Notes: generated by a model not told the origin, from the letters alone. Shown: positions 1 through 8,257, numbered from the stretch's first letter. The stretch is DNA of 64,000 bases from Rikenellaceae bacterium (GCA_015059955.1 SUZK01000007.1:1-64000), one strand, 5' to 3'. Numbers and translations: made by a program.

Positions 1-69
1 ATGCCAATGAAAGACATTGATGGACAAAACACCGTTACTAAATCGTTACTGAAAGCGAATTTGATATAA
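1..69 (+). CDS. C-terminal tail of a protein that begins before the window
   Basis: Frame 1 is open from the first base and stops with TAA at 67-69, leaving 22 residues with a basic end (KSLLKANLI). The fragment is too short to identify. It lies about 45 bases before the first tRNA-Ser-like 3' end, and tyrosine recombinase genes often sit beside the attachment site they use. A recombinase tail is therefore a guess from position, not from motif. Confidence 0.3.
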   Translation: MPMKDIDGQNTVTKSLLKANLI

Positions 70-113
70 GCAAGAACTTGATTTATACGAGGTTACGAGA
101 GTTAGGTTCATAA

Positions 114-127
114 TCCTCCCTCTCCGC
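114..127 (+). repeat. tRNA-Ser-like 3' end, probable attachment-site scar
   Basis: The 14-base TCCTCCCTCTCCGC follows GGTTCATAA, which resembles a T-loop joined to a serine-tRNA acceptor 3' strand. The same acceptor sequence recurs at about 370-383 and 590-603, each time followed by a terminator hairpin. No matching 5' half (GCGGAGAGG) lies upstream within tRNA distance, so this is a 3' end only, as integration into a tRNA gene leaves behind. Confidence 0.5.
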
Positions 128-139
128 TGATAGAGAAGC

Positions 140-171
140 AGGTGACTGATAATTCAGTCACCTGTTTTGTT
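140..171 (+). terminator. Rho-independent terminator after the first tRNA-like end
   Basis: Ten perfect base pairs (140-149 with 154-163) close a 4-base loop, followed by a T-rich tail. Confidence 0.75.
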
Positions 172-366
172 TTGGGGTTGTCTGTGAGCAAGCTCCCGCC
201 ACCCCCAAAACAAAACTACGGTCGACCTGTGGTCGCCCTGCTTCTCTTGCCGAGTGTGGCATTGCTCACTTATGGCGGGGTTGAGCCGATAAGAGTGTAG
301 TTTATTGCTCGGACTTTTCGTCCTGCGCTTTTTTATTAGGTATCGGCTCTTCGACTGCGTCGGTCG

Positions 367-482
367 AATCCCTCCCTCTCCGCAAAGACCAACGAAGCAA
401 GAAGGTGTCGAGCAATCGACGCCTTTTGTTTTTTATACCTACGGCGCAAGCTTGCTTGTAGACGGAGGTATAGAAAACAAAG
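367..482 (+). repeat. Direct repeat copy A: tRNA-Ser-like 3' end plus terminator
   Basis: A 116-base unit repeated almost exactly at 587-702. It starts with a T-arm/acceptor 3' sequence (AATCCCTCCCTCTCCGC). It continues into a terminator hairpin (402-411 with 416-425, GCAA loop, T tail) and ends near GAAAACAAAGG. The copies differ at only a few positions. This fits repeated integration at, or duplication of, a tRNA-Ser 3' end. Confidence 0.75.
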
Positions 483-586
483 GGGCTACGTAGTAGCTTC
501 TTGCTGAGTGTCGCTCTTTGCAAGGGCCCCTGCGGCGAGCAGAAGGGAAAGGCGTTAAGCGGAGCAGATTTATCTGCGCAGTAGCC

Positions 587-702
587 AATCCCTCCCTCTC
601 CGCAAAGACCAACGAAGCAAGAAGGTGTCGAGCAATCGACGCCTTTTGTTTTTATACCTACGGCGCAAACTTGCTTGTAGACGGAGGTGTAGAAAACAAA
701 GG
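587..702 (+). repeat. Direct repeat copy B: tRNA-Ser-like 3' end plus terminator
   Basis: Second copy of the unit at 367-482, including the hairpin (622-645) with its T tail. It is preceded by unrelated sequence, so the duplication starts exactly at the tRNA-like 3' end. It is followed at once by the broken SLOG-gene copy at 709. Confidence 0.75.
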
Positions 703-708
703 TATTTC

Positions 709-876
709 CTTGATAGATAGTTGGTAGCACTCTTCGCTTCGCGCGCCTCGCCACCCGAAGCCCTCGACCTCGCCGACGAGGTCTATTTCACGCAGTTCGA
801 CAACACCAACTCGCTCAGCACCCTGCATTTCACACTTGATAGGTATAGCGATAAGGTGGAGTATGTTTTAGAATAA
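709..876 (+). pseudogene. Internally deleted copy of the SLOG-type gene at 16,985
   Basis: Bases 709-745 match the start of the 16,985 gene (the region coding LLDRELVAFFAS), and 755-876 match its last 40 codons (DLA-EVYFTQFDNT-SLSTLHF-LDRYSDK), ending in TAA. The middle, about 95 codons, is missing. The copy cannot encode the protein and is a recombination remnant. Its divergence from the long copy shows that the duplication is not recent. Confidence 0.75.
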
Positions 877-912
877 ATCACATCTTCAATACTGCCATAT
901 CGCAAAAATTGC

Positions 913-920
913 TAACTTTG
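913..920 (+). promoter_or_regulatory. Bacteroidetes -7 promoter element
   Basis: TAACTTTG matches TAnnTTTG, 40 bases before the ATG at 961. Confidence 0.55.
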
Positions 921-960
921 TAGAAGAATCACATTTACATGGAATAAATAATTTACGCAA

Positions 961-1575
961 ATGAGTGGTGCTTATAATCGAGACGCAGAGTTAGGTAAGA
1001 CCTTTTCAGAGGCTATAAAATCTATTGTTGACGCTCATAGCGCAACGGCTAACAGTGGAGACTATTATAGTAACTTGAGTATTGAAACCCTCATTAGGCT
1101 TAAAAAGGCTCTGAGTAATATAAACAATATCATTACGCTTAAAGTGTGCTTGGCTTTCGTAGAGAGATTGTCTCAAAAGTATATCAGTGAGGATGTGGCA
1201 ACAAAAGTTAATAATGATATTCTATCAACTCACGCCAACACGAATGGTTACGATATTCAGTGTAATGATGAGAATTTCCCATTCCTGGCAGAAATAAAGT
1301 GTAATATCCCTTGTGATAAAGGCGGCAAAAAGTTTGGCGCTGCGCAGCTGACGGCAATCATTAAGGATATAGAGGGCTTAATAAACGGTAAGATCAAGGC
1401 AAACATTGAGCATGTATGCGATTACTATCGGTTTATGGTATTTCTTGAGTACGACGGTGTGAGAGATGCAATAGGAGAGCTATTCAAAATGTTTGGCCAT
1501 CAAATCGCATTATTGGATGATGAAGACCAATTAGACAAAGAGAAAATTTACTTAGTGCTTATTCCTCTCAAATAG
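961..1575 (+). CDS. Hypothetical protein, possible PD-(D/E)XK nuclease fold
   Basis: This is a 204-residue protein of unknown family. Its N-terminal half is helical. Around residues 97-118 there is NGYDIQ, then LAEIKCN, which has the spacing and shape of a PD-(D/E)XK active site (Asp, then Glu-x-Lys in a hydrophobic strand). GGKKFGAAQL, which could form the following helix, comes next. The C-terminus resembles a small alpha/beta end (YRFMVFLEYDG, KIYLVLIPL). The gene stands alone between the SLOG remnant and a transporter, with its own TAnnTTTG promoter. A nuclease role is inference from one motif. Confidence 0.55.
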   Translation: MSGAYNRDAELGKTFSEAIKSIVDAHSATANSGDYYSNLSIETLIRLKKALSNINNIITLKVCLAFVERLSQKYISEDVATKVNNDILSTHANTNGYDIQCNDENFPFLAEIKCNIPCDKGGKKFGAAQLTAIIKDIEGLINGKIKANIEHVCDYYRFMVFLEYDGVRDAIGELFKMFGHQIALLDDEDQLDKEKIYLVLIPLK

Positions 1576-1875
1576 AAGTAAATAGCCGTTGCTATGCATA
1601 ACTTCTCGCTCCCCATTGGGTTTTAAACTGAGATACAAAACAAACGAAAGCACACGGAAAGGATGCACAAGGGTAAAATGAAGTAGCAAGCTAATGATAT
1701 GTGCAATCGAAGAACTTGATGTTGACCTCTGTAGCAAGTGACGAATCAACCAAGTCGCTCTTAGCCCTTTGCTCATCACGCTATTCTTCTGTGTTTTTCT
1801 CGGGTGATGCCCATTGTTGATATATTGCTATGGCAGAATTACGCTTTTTGAGATACATCGTAAGGGGTTTGGCCG
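1576..1875. other. Intergenic region without a supported gene
   Basis: About 300 bases between the possible nuclease and the transporter promoter. A 75-codon minus-strand frame covers much of it, but its composition is unlike a protein and it runs into the upstream gene. No hairpin or RNA gene stood out. Confidence 0.5.
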
Positions 1876-1883
1876 TATCTTTG
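1876..1883 (+). promoter_or_regulatory. Bacteroidetes -7 promoter element
   Basis: TATCTTTG, 21 bases before the ATG of the transporter gene at 1905. Confidence 0.6.
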
Positions 1884-1904
1884 TGCCTGCAATAAAGATA
1901 TAAT

Positions 1905-2795
1905 ATGAAAAAGTTGAGTAAAGAAGCCATTATAGGCTATCCTGCTGGCATTATTACCGGCATCACATACGGACTCAATCCGCTATTTGCTATGCCGTTG
2001 ATGAACAAGGGAGCAGCTATCGAGTCGATACTATTCTTTCGCTACTCGTTTGCCGTCGTGATGCTTGGGGCATTCTTTCTGCTTACCAAACAGGATTTCA
2101 AGATTACAGCAAAGCAGGCGGGCGTATTGCTCGTGCTTGGTCTGCTATACACATCGAGTAGCCTATTCCTTTTTGAAGCATACAACTACATCGCATCGGG
2201 ATTGGCCACTACGCTGATATTTCTCTATCCCGTGCTGGTAGCGATTATTATGGCCTTTTTGCGTGTTGTGCCTTCGTGGCCTGTGTGGATGGCTATTGCC
2301 GCAACTTTTGGCGGTGTGCTTATTATGACGCAGGGCAGTGGCGGTGAGGCGATAGCCCCTGTTGGCGTTCTGTTGTCGCTCGGCTCGGCGTTGGTATATG
2401 CTCTCTTTATAGTCATCATCAATCGTAGCAAGGCTATCGCCGAGATATCCAATACGCTGCTCACGTTCTATGCACTAACAGTTGGAGCGGTGGTTTTCTT
2501 GGGAAAAATTGCCTTTTCGGATACTGCAATCACAGCGGGTATTACCTCTGGTGGCGATTGGCTAAACTTGGTGGGCTTGGCTCTGTTGCCGACTATTATT
2601 TCTACCGCTACACTCGCCATTGCAACGCGCAATATTGGCGCAACAAAAGCCTCGGTGCTGGGCGTTTTTGAGCCAATTACCGCCATCCTTGTTGGTACGC
2701 TGATGTTCGGCGAGCCACTTACCACCAACATAGTTGTCGGCATAGGTATCGCTATCGTCGCCGTAACCTTTATGATATCGGTAACAAAGAGATAG
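1905..2795 (+). CDS. EamA/DMT-family inner-membrane transporter
   Basis: This 296-residue protein has about ten hydrophobic segments arranged as two similar halves, the layout of drug/metabolite transporters with two EamA domains. The first half includes YPAGIITGITYGLNPLF and FFRYSFAVVMLGAFF. The second half opens near APVGVLLSLGSALVYALF and contains the conserved late segment SVLGVFEPITAILVGTLMFGE, typical of the family. The substrate cannot be read from sequence; relatives export amino acids or small metabolites. It has its own promoter at 1876 and ends just before a convergent broken acetyltransferase gene. Confidence 0.85.
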   Translation: MKKLSKEAIIGYPAGIITGITYGLNPLFAMPLMNKGAAIESILFFRYSFAVVMLGAFFLLTKQDFKITAKQAGVLLVLGLLYTSSSLFLFEAYNYIASGLATTLIFLYPVLVAIIMAFLRVVPSWPVWMAIAATFGGVLIMTQGSGGEAIAPVGVLLSLGSALVYALFIVIINRSKAIAEISNTLLTFYALTVGAVVFLGKIAFSDTAITAGITSGGDWLNLVGLALLPTIISTATLAIATRNIGATKASVLGVFEPITAILVGTLMFGEPLTTNIVVGIGIAIVAVTFMISVTKR

Positions 2796-2798
2796 CAT

Positions 2799-3255
2799 TT
2801 ATACATTCACTCCGTCAATCTCTCGCTGCAAGATGTCAAGAAATTTCGCAGCGTGGGCGCCGTCCATCTGGGTATGGTGGAACTGGAAAGACACGCTCAG
2901 CGTTGCCTTAAACAACCCTCGCTTGTACTTGCCCCAAATCATAAACGTATTGTTGAAAACACCGCTATACATACCCACAGCGCCATCTATTTCGTACTGT
3001 GCCACAGCCGAGGTGCCGATAATCATACTCTCAGCCGAGAGGTCGTGGTCGGTGCAGCTCTCCGCTACCTGCTTCGTCAGACGCAAATATTCGCTGTTGA
3101 ACTGCTCCAAATCCTCGTTGTAAGGCAGGTCGCACGAACTTACCTCGCCCGACGTGTTGGCAACAATAGTATTTACGGCAATGGTGCTTGCATCCACATC
3201 TCAAAAGCGTATGCACGGGTTGTCTCTTGGGGATTTATCTCTCTCTCATAGTTGT
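2799..3255 (-). pseudogene. Broken chloramphenicol acetyltransferase-like gene
   Basis: The intact C-terminal 130 residues carry the CAT active site, SFQFHHTQMDGAHAAKFL (HHxxxDG), and the family-typical FMIWGKYKRGLFKATLSVS. CAT proteins are about 210-220 residues long. Upstream, in another frame (about 3190-3255), the N-terminal start of the family is readable (NYEREINPQET..AYAFEMWMQAP). The two parts are joined with a frame change near 3185, and about 60 internal residues are absent. An internal deletion with frameshift has therefore inactivated the gene. An in-frame ATG at 3197 exists but would give a protein without the N-terminal half of the fold. Confidence 0.75.
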
Positions 3256-3292
3256 CTTTTTTTTGATAAAGGGCCGCAGAGGTAATAATTTC

Positions 3293-3419
3293 TTTGCAAA
3301 GTCTGCAAAAGGCGGAGTTGTATGTATGTGAAAGGATTATATTTTGAGTCTGAGATTTTGGGGGTATTATTGTGCGGTTTAGGGGCGTTTTATATCAAAG
3401 GGTTTACAAGACAGAAAAA
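3293..3419 (+). repeat. Dispersed repeat, intact copy
   Basis: Runs from TTTGCAAAGTCTGC to GACAGAAAAA. The first 92 bases recur at 11,517-11,610 and the last part (GTTTA..CGTTTTATATCAAA.GGTTTACAAGACAG) recurs at 11,979-12,020, so the second locus carries the same unit split by about 370 bases. A 117-codon frame over this repeat (3322-3675) runs through both this repeat and the tRNA-Gly scar and is not a gene. Confidence 0.65.
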
Positions 3420-3455
3420 CCGCCCGATTTTATCTGCTATTTCGACCAATAAGCC

Positions 3456-3503
3456 AAAAGCAGCCCTTTTGGACTGCTTTTCTTCATTGAGCGGAAAACG
3501 AGA
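3456..3503 (-). repeat. tRNA-Gly 3' end plus terminator: left attachment-site copy
   Basis: These 48 bases match 23,892-23,939 with two differences. On the minus strand they read as the last bases of tRNA-Gly (CTCGTTTTCCGC), a short spacer and the tRNA's terminator hairpin. The rest of the tRNA is absent here. With the complete tRNA-Gly at 23,926-23,998 this marks the far end of a tRNA-integrated element of about 20 kb. Bases 3504-3727 hold nothing else that I can support. Confidence 0.8.
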
Positions 3504-3727
3504 GTCTGTCCATCTGCTTTCCACTCTATATATCAAGCAATTGCCTTTGCCCAGTACTATACTCCCAATTCGAGGGACACTTGGGTTGTTTCAAGGTGTC
3601 GTTTTCGAGTCCGACTTTTGCCATACAAACTTCAGAACTACAGTTGCATACGACAAATTTACGAATAATTTTTGAATTGACAAAATCGAAGAGAGATGGC
3701 CTCTATTTGTAGCCACCTCTCTTCGGT

Positions 3728-4081
3728 TTACTGAACATTAGCACTTGCCTTCGCTTTGCTATTACGCTTGTGGGCGATTAGGTTTTGCAGCATCTCCTCG
3801 CTGCTCTTGATTGTGTGAGCACGCAGGCATCGCTTAATCTCTGCAATCTGGTAGTAGTATTTGTTGCCGATGGTGCTGTAAGTGATTTTACCGGCACTGT
3901 GTAGGCGTTGCAGGGTTTTGTCGCAGATGCAGAGATATTCGCATACGGCTTGCCCATCTACCCAATCATCGTCGAGGGAACTTTGCTGCTCTAACTTGGC
4001 TTTGCGGATGAACTTATCCATTGCATCAATTTTGCTAATCAACTGCTGAAAAGCGCTGTGTTCAATTGTTAATACTTCCAT
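3728..4081 (-). CDS. Excisionase-like helix-turn-helix protein
   Basis: Starting at the ATG at 4081 (MEVLTIEHSAFQQL) the product is 117 residues. An upstream in-frame ATG at 4141 would add 20 residues of non-protein-like composition. The N-terminal third is a short helix with many charged residues. The middle is a MerR/HTH_17-type winged helix: WVDGQAVCEYLCICDKTLQRL, then GKITYSTIGNKYYYQIAEIKR, where the second part is the wing. Proteins of this type sit in Bacteroidales mobile elements as excisionase or regulatory factors. Its place about 220 bases inside the left tRNA-Gly scar fits that role. The target site is unknown. Confidence 0.75.
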   Translation of the reverse strand: MEVLTIEHSAFQQLISKIDAMDKFIRKAKLEQQSSLDDDWVDGQAVCEYLCICDKTLQRLHSAGKITYSTIGNKYYYQIAEIKRCLRAHTIKSSEEMLQNLIAHKRNSKAKASANVQ

Positions 4082-4215
4082 AGTTTTTGGTTTTATTGGT
4101 TTAACATAAATGTATTGTCTGTGCAATTGAGGTCGCTTCATTGAAAGAGTAGGGACTTGCGCCCGAAAAGGTTGGACAATAGATTGATATTTCGATATTT
4201 TTTAAAAAATATTAT

Positions 4216-4223
4216 TACCTTTG
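4216..4223 (+). promoter_or_regulatory. Bacteroidetes -7 promoter element
   Basis: TACCTTTG, 27 bases before the ATG of the AlbA_2 gene at 4251. Confidence 0.6.
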
Positions 4224-4250
4224 TACATCAACTGATAATAGGATATAATT

Positions 4251-5783
4251 ATGGCGTTACCAATCAATATTGAAGATTTGCTTCGCAAGCAGAAGATAGA
4301 GGGCATCCGTATTGAGTTCAAAGCTGGCTGGAATCCCGATTCTATCTACCATAGCATTTGTGCTTTTGCCAACGACTTTGATAATATTGGTGGAGGCTAT
4401 ATTCTTGTAGGTGTTGAGGAGGAAAATGGTATTGCCAAGCGGCCAGTCAAGGGCCTTCCCACAAATGAGATAGATGGTATTTTGAAGGATATGGTTGGAT
4501 TTAACAACAAAATCAATCCGTACTATATGCCTCGAACATCCGTGGAGAAGGTGGATGGACAAAACATATTGGTTATTTGGGCTCCTTCTGGCGTAAATCG
4601 TCCTTACGATGTGTGGGAGAGTGTTGTAAGCAAGAACAATCCGAAAACCGAATGGTATATTCGTTCGGGTAGTAGTTCTATCGTTGCAAAAGGTGAGGTT
4701 CTTGACGAACTTCGAGAGATGGCTAATCGTACTCCATTTGACGATAGGGGAAACCCTGATATAAGTGTTGACGACATCTCTCCAATGCTTGTGTTGGATT
4801 ATCTCAAAAAGGTAGATAGCAAATTAGTTACAGACTTTCACAAAGTGCCTATTGAGGATATTCTTGACAAAATGGATCTATTCACAGGTCCAACTGAGAG
4901 GCGTATGCTCAAGAATGTAGCCGCAATGATGTTCTGTGAGAATCCAGCTAAATTCTTCCCTTATACACAGGTTGAGATTGTGCTATTCCCAAATGGTTTG
5001 GAGCAAGATCCTAGTAATATGATTGAAATTCCGAAAATATCTGGACCTGTTCCGTATATGATTAAGGCGACGCTCGATTATTTGAAAACGAATCTTATTA
5101 AGGAGCGAATCATCAAGCCGAAGGATAAAGCGGAATCTGAAAAGTTCTTTAACTATCCATATCAAGCATTTGAAGAGGCTGTAGTAAACGCCTTATATCA
5201 CAGGGATTATCAGGAGCGTGAGCCGGTAGAGATTCGCATTGAGCCTCAAGGCGTAGCGATATTGAGTTATGCTGGACCTGATCGCTCAATCAGTATGGAG
5301 GCAATACAAAAAGCAAAGTTGCTCAAAGCTCGCCGTTACCGCAATAGACGATTGGGAGATTTCCTTAAAGAACTTGACCTATCGGAGGGGCGTGCTACGG
5401 GTATTCCTACAATTCAAGACGAGTTGCGTAAGAATGGTTCACTACCAGCTCGTATCGAAACAGATGATGCTCGCTCATATTTCCTTATAGAGATTCCTTG
5501 CAGGGAGGGGTTTAAGAGCACTATAGAGCCAATAGAAAAAGAAAGTGAGCTTAAAAGTAAGCTTAAAAGTAAGCATAAAGATGAGCTTAAAGGTGAGCTT
5601 AAAACTTTACGAATTATTTTAGACTTAATGATAGAAAATCCAGAGATTACTACAATGGCGTTAGTTGAAAAAAGTGGCAAATCTCGAAGTACGGTTCAAA
5701 AGAGTATCAGGATACTAAGAAACGAGTATTGTATTGACAGGGTTGGTGGTAAGAAGTATGGACGATGGATAGTCCTGATGTAG
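4251..5783 (+). CDS. Schlafen/AlbA_2 domain protein with RecG-like C-terminal and winged-helix domains
   Basis: A 510-residue protein. Residues about 15-130 form an AlbA_2 (Schlafen-like, putative nucleic-acid-binding) domain: RIEFKAGWNP, ICAFANDFDNIGGGYILVGVEE and later LVIWAPSG. Residues about 300-380 match the ATPase-like module usual behind AlbA_2 (EEAVVNALYHRDY, VEIRIEPQGVAILSYAGPD, RRNRRLGDFLKELDLSEGRATGIPTI). A Lys/Glu-rich linker of near-tandem ELKSKLKSKHK.ELKGELK units leads to a C-terminal winged helix (ALVEKSGKSRSTVQKSIRIL). The family is annotated as a transcriptional regulator or defence component; no biochemical role can be assigned. It is a single gene with its own promoter and terminator. 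Confidence 0.85.
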   Translation: MALPINIEDLLRKQKIEGIRIEFKAGWNPDSIYHSICAFANDFDNIGGGYILVGVEEENGIAKRPVKGLPTNEIDGILKDMVGFNNKINPYYMPRTSVEKVDGQNILVIWAPSGVNRPYDVWESVVSKNNPKTEWYIRSGSSSIVAKGEVLDELREMANRTPFDDRGNPDISVDDISPMLVLDYLKKVDSKLVTDFHKVPIEDILDKMDLFTGPTERRMLKNVAAMMFCENPAKFFPYTQVEIVLFPNGLEQDPSNMIEIPKISGPVPYMIKATLDYLKTNLIKERIIKPKDKAESEKFFNYPYQAFEEAVVNALYHRDYQEREPVEIRIEPQGVAILSYAGPDRSISMEAIQKAKLLKARRYRNRRLGDFLKELDLSEGRATGIPTIQDELRKNGSLPARIETDDARSYFLIEIPCREGFKSTIEPIEKESELKSKLKSKHKDELKGELKTLRIILDLMIENPEITTMALVEKSGKSRSTVQKSIRILRNEYCIDRVGGKKYGRWIVLM

Positions 5784-5795
5784 TATTAAAGATAT

Positions 5796-5824
5796 AAAAA
5801 GCAGAGGGCTTGCCTCTGCTTTTT
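5796..5824 (+). terminator. Terminator of the AlbA_2 gene
   Basis: A 12-bp perfect stem (AAAAAGCAGAGG with its complement) around GCTTG, ending in five T, 13 bases after the stop codon. Confidence 0.9.
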
Positions 5825-6151
5825 GTATTTCACTCCCACCAAATGTTTTTACTCAATTTATCGTTTCCTGCCAAATTCTCAAACTGAAATTGCTAACTAT
5901 CCTAATATTTTTAGCCAAACCAATAAATAGAAGTCTTGTCTTCAATTTGTATAGATAGTTATCAGCATAATGGGTTGCATACGAAATGGACCTATCTAAG
6001 TTTCTTTGTTGTACTCTGGCATGTTGTGTATTATATAATTCTACTGTGCATATCTAAGAGAAGGAAAACCAAAAGGTGTATATGTGTTTTATGGGCAACA
6101 TAATGATAGAATCCTACATCTAACCTGATTGGAAATGATATCAAAATATGT
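5825..6151. other. AT-rich intergenic region
   Basis: About 330 bases with no open frame of coding character. Apart from the promoter element at 6152 I see no structure. Confidence 0.5.
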
Positions 6152-6159
6152 TATATTTG
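6152..6159 (+). promoter_or_regulatory. Bacteroidetes -7 promoter element
   Basis: TATATTTG, 28 bases before the ATG of the AIPR gene at 6188. Confidence 0.6.
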
Positions 6160-6187
6160 CAAATTGAACGACTAACCAACCATAATT

Positions 6188-8257
6188 ATGATTAAAGATT
6201 TAATTTTAAAAAAATGTTTTGCTGATTTTCAAGAAGCATGGCAACTGCAAAGTCATAAGGATTTATCTGAGTCCGCTATTTTTGAAATGTTCTCAAATTA
6301 TGTAATTCTTTGCCAAGAGGATATAGAAACATTTATCGGTCATCCAGATCTGTTGGATTTTTGTTCAACAGGAGGAGGTGATGACGCAAAGATGGATGGT
6401 ATAGGTATTAAAATTAATGATCAGCTAGTTGGTAGCATTGATGATATTGATCAGATTATTGACAGAAATAAGAAAATAAAAGTGGAATTCTTCTTAATAC
6501 AATCAAAAGAAAGAGTTGACTTTGATAGTTCTGCAGTTAATACATTTGGGATAGGTGTAAGGAATTTCTTTTCAGAACCTATACTCCCTGAGAATGAGAA
6601 AATAAAAGCGTTAAGACAATTAAAAGATTACATTTTTTCTGAGGAGAAGGTTTTTAGAAAACTTTCTGATAATCCGTCAGCGAGAATTTATTATGTATTT
6701 TGCGGGGAAACGCCAGATGATGAACATACTGAGGCTGTTAAAAAGTTATTAATTAGCGGTCTTAAGAATTGCCCTGATTGTCTTGGTGAGGTTACAATGG
6801 AAATCGTTGATGGAAAAGCTCTTGTTGAGAGATGCAAATCTTTAGAAAACAATTTCAATGTTGAGTTAAATATTAAAGATATTATACCTTTGACTGTTCA
6901 AGATAATGAGCGCATAAAAAAAGCGTACGCTTTTACATGCGAGGCAATAGAATTGCTAAAATTATTAACTAAACATGACGACAACACTTTGCGTCGTTCT
7001 CTTTTTAATAGTAATGTGCGTGATTATTTAGGAAATACAAGTAGTGTTAATAGTGAAATAGAACAGACTATTTCGACTGAACCCGAAATGTTTCTAATGT
7101 GTAATAATGGTATAACAATAGTATGTTCAGACTTTATACAAATAAGAGACAAAATAGTATCAATAGATAATCCACAAATAGTCAATGGTTGTCAAACGTG
7201 TTCAACAATATTCTTGCAGCGCAACAATGCTTCGTTGCAAAACGTCCAAGTGTTAGTAAAATTAATTTGTACTGATGACAACTCTATTACTAATAAAATA
7301 GTTAGAGGAACAAATAAACAAAATCAAGTCTTAGAGGAATCTTTTGAAACAACCAAAACTTTCCATCAAAAAATAGAGGATTATTTTGAAGCAAAATGCG
7401 ATGCTATCAAACTCCATTATGAGAGAAGAAATAAGCAATATTCCTCAATACCGACAATTGCAAGATATCAAATTGTAAACCTACGAGTTTTAACTCAATC
7501 ATTTGTTGCTGTATTCTTGCATAAACCATACGAAGCACATAGACATGAGGCAATATTATTACAAAAATATGCGCCTAAAGATGATAAAGCTAGATTAATA
7601 TATAATTCTAACCACAACCTATATCAGTATTATATTGCAGCACTCATCTGGCATAAATTTGAAATAGCATTTAAAAATATTGCTATTGCTGATAAGAAAA
7701 AACTAAGACCTTATATTGCACATTTATATTATATATTTACATTTACTACTGGACAATATCCATTAACATCATCTTGTAGTACTCGCTCTTTAGATAAGTT
7801 CTGCTCTCAACTGGAAAAAGCAATATTATCAGAAAACTTTGAAAAAATCTTCAAAACTGTAATAACGGTATTTTATAGATGTCAAACTGAATGGATAAAT
7901 TCAGGTGGAAGTAAATTTGTTATGAAAGATAGTAAGGACTTTACAGATTTAATGACTAATATAGCGAGAGAAGTATTTGTTGCAAAAACTATTCAAATTG
8001 ATGATAACAACATAGTTAATGAGGAGCGATGGCTACGAGGAGAAATTCTATCCGTAAAATTTAAAGATAATTGGTTTGCATTTATCAAAACTGATGAGTG
8101 TGAGGAAAATGTGTATTTTGACAAAAGGAGTTATATCGGTCCAGAACGAAGTCTAATACCCAAAACTAAGGTGCGATTTTTAATGAATACAAAAAATGAT
8201 AATAATGGGTTAAAATATTTTGCAACAAAAGTAGAAATTGAGGAGAAGACTAATTAA
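6188..8257 (+). CDS. AIPR-family abortive phage infection protein with nuclease-like N-terminus and cold-shock-like C-terminus
   Basis: This 689-residue protein appears to have three parts. Residues 60-110 look like a PD-(D/E)XK core: GGGDDAKMDGIGI (Asp70) followed by KVEFFLIQSKE (Gln-Ser-Lys, 105-107). Residues about 270-420 hold the AIPR signature (MFLMCNNGITIVCSDF, DNPQIVNGCQTCSTIF, VRGTNKQNQVLEESF). The last 65 residues (GEILSVKFKDNWFAFIKTD..VYFDKRSY..LIPKTKVRFLM) have the strand order of a cold-shock/OB domain (GxI..WFAFI...D.yF). AIPR proteins are linked to phage defence by abortive infection and are probably nucleases. The gene is strongly AT-rich and stands alone. Confidence 0.85.
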   Translation: MIKDLILKKCFADFQEAWQLQSHKDLSESAIFEMFSNYVILCQEDIETFIGHPDLLDFCSTGGGDDAKMDGIGIKINDQLVGSIDDIDQIIDRNKKIKVEFFLIQSKERVDFDSSAVNTFGIGVRNFFSEPILPENEKIKALRQLKDYIFSEEKVFRKLSDNPSARIYYVFCGETPDDEHTEAVKKLLISGLKNCPDCLGEVTMEIVDGKALVERCKSLENNFNVELNIKDIIPLTVQDNERIKKAYAFTCEAIELLKLLTKHDDNTLRRSLFNSNVRDYLGNTSSVNSEIEQTISTEPEMFLMCNNGITIVCSDFIQIRDKIVSIDNPQIVNGCQTCSTIFLQRNNASLQNVQVLVKLICTDDNSITNKIVRGTNKQNQVLEESFETTKTFHQKIEDYFEAKCDAIKLHYERRNKQYSSIPTIARYQIVNLRVLTQSFVAVFLHKPYEAHRHEAILLQKYAPKDDKARLIYNSNHNLYQYYIAALIWHKFEIAFKNIAIADKKKLRPYIAHLYYIFTFTTGQYPLTSSCSTRSLDKFCSQLEKAILSENFEKIFKTVITVFYRCQTEWINSGGSKFVMKDSKDFTDLMTNIAREVFVAKTIQIDDNNIVNEERWLRGEILSVKFKDNWFAFIKTDECEENVYFDKRSYIGPERSLIPKTKVRFLMNTKNDNNGLKYFATKVEIEEKTN

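Noticed and set aside
302..754. Long minus-strand frame over the left repeats
   Set aside because: It runs across both 116-base repeats and terminators; the repeated peptide only mirrors the DNA repeat.
1552..1779. 75-codon minus-strand frame after the possible nuclease gene
   Set aside because: It overlaps the upstream gene's end, has Ser/Leu-rich low-quality sequence and no promoter.
3322..3675. 117-codon plus-strand frame
   Set aside because: It covers the dispersed repeat and the tRNA-Gly scar and its composition is not protein-like.
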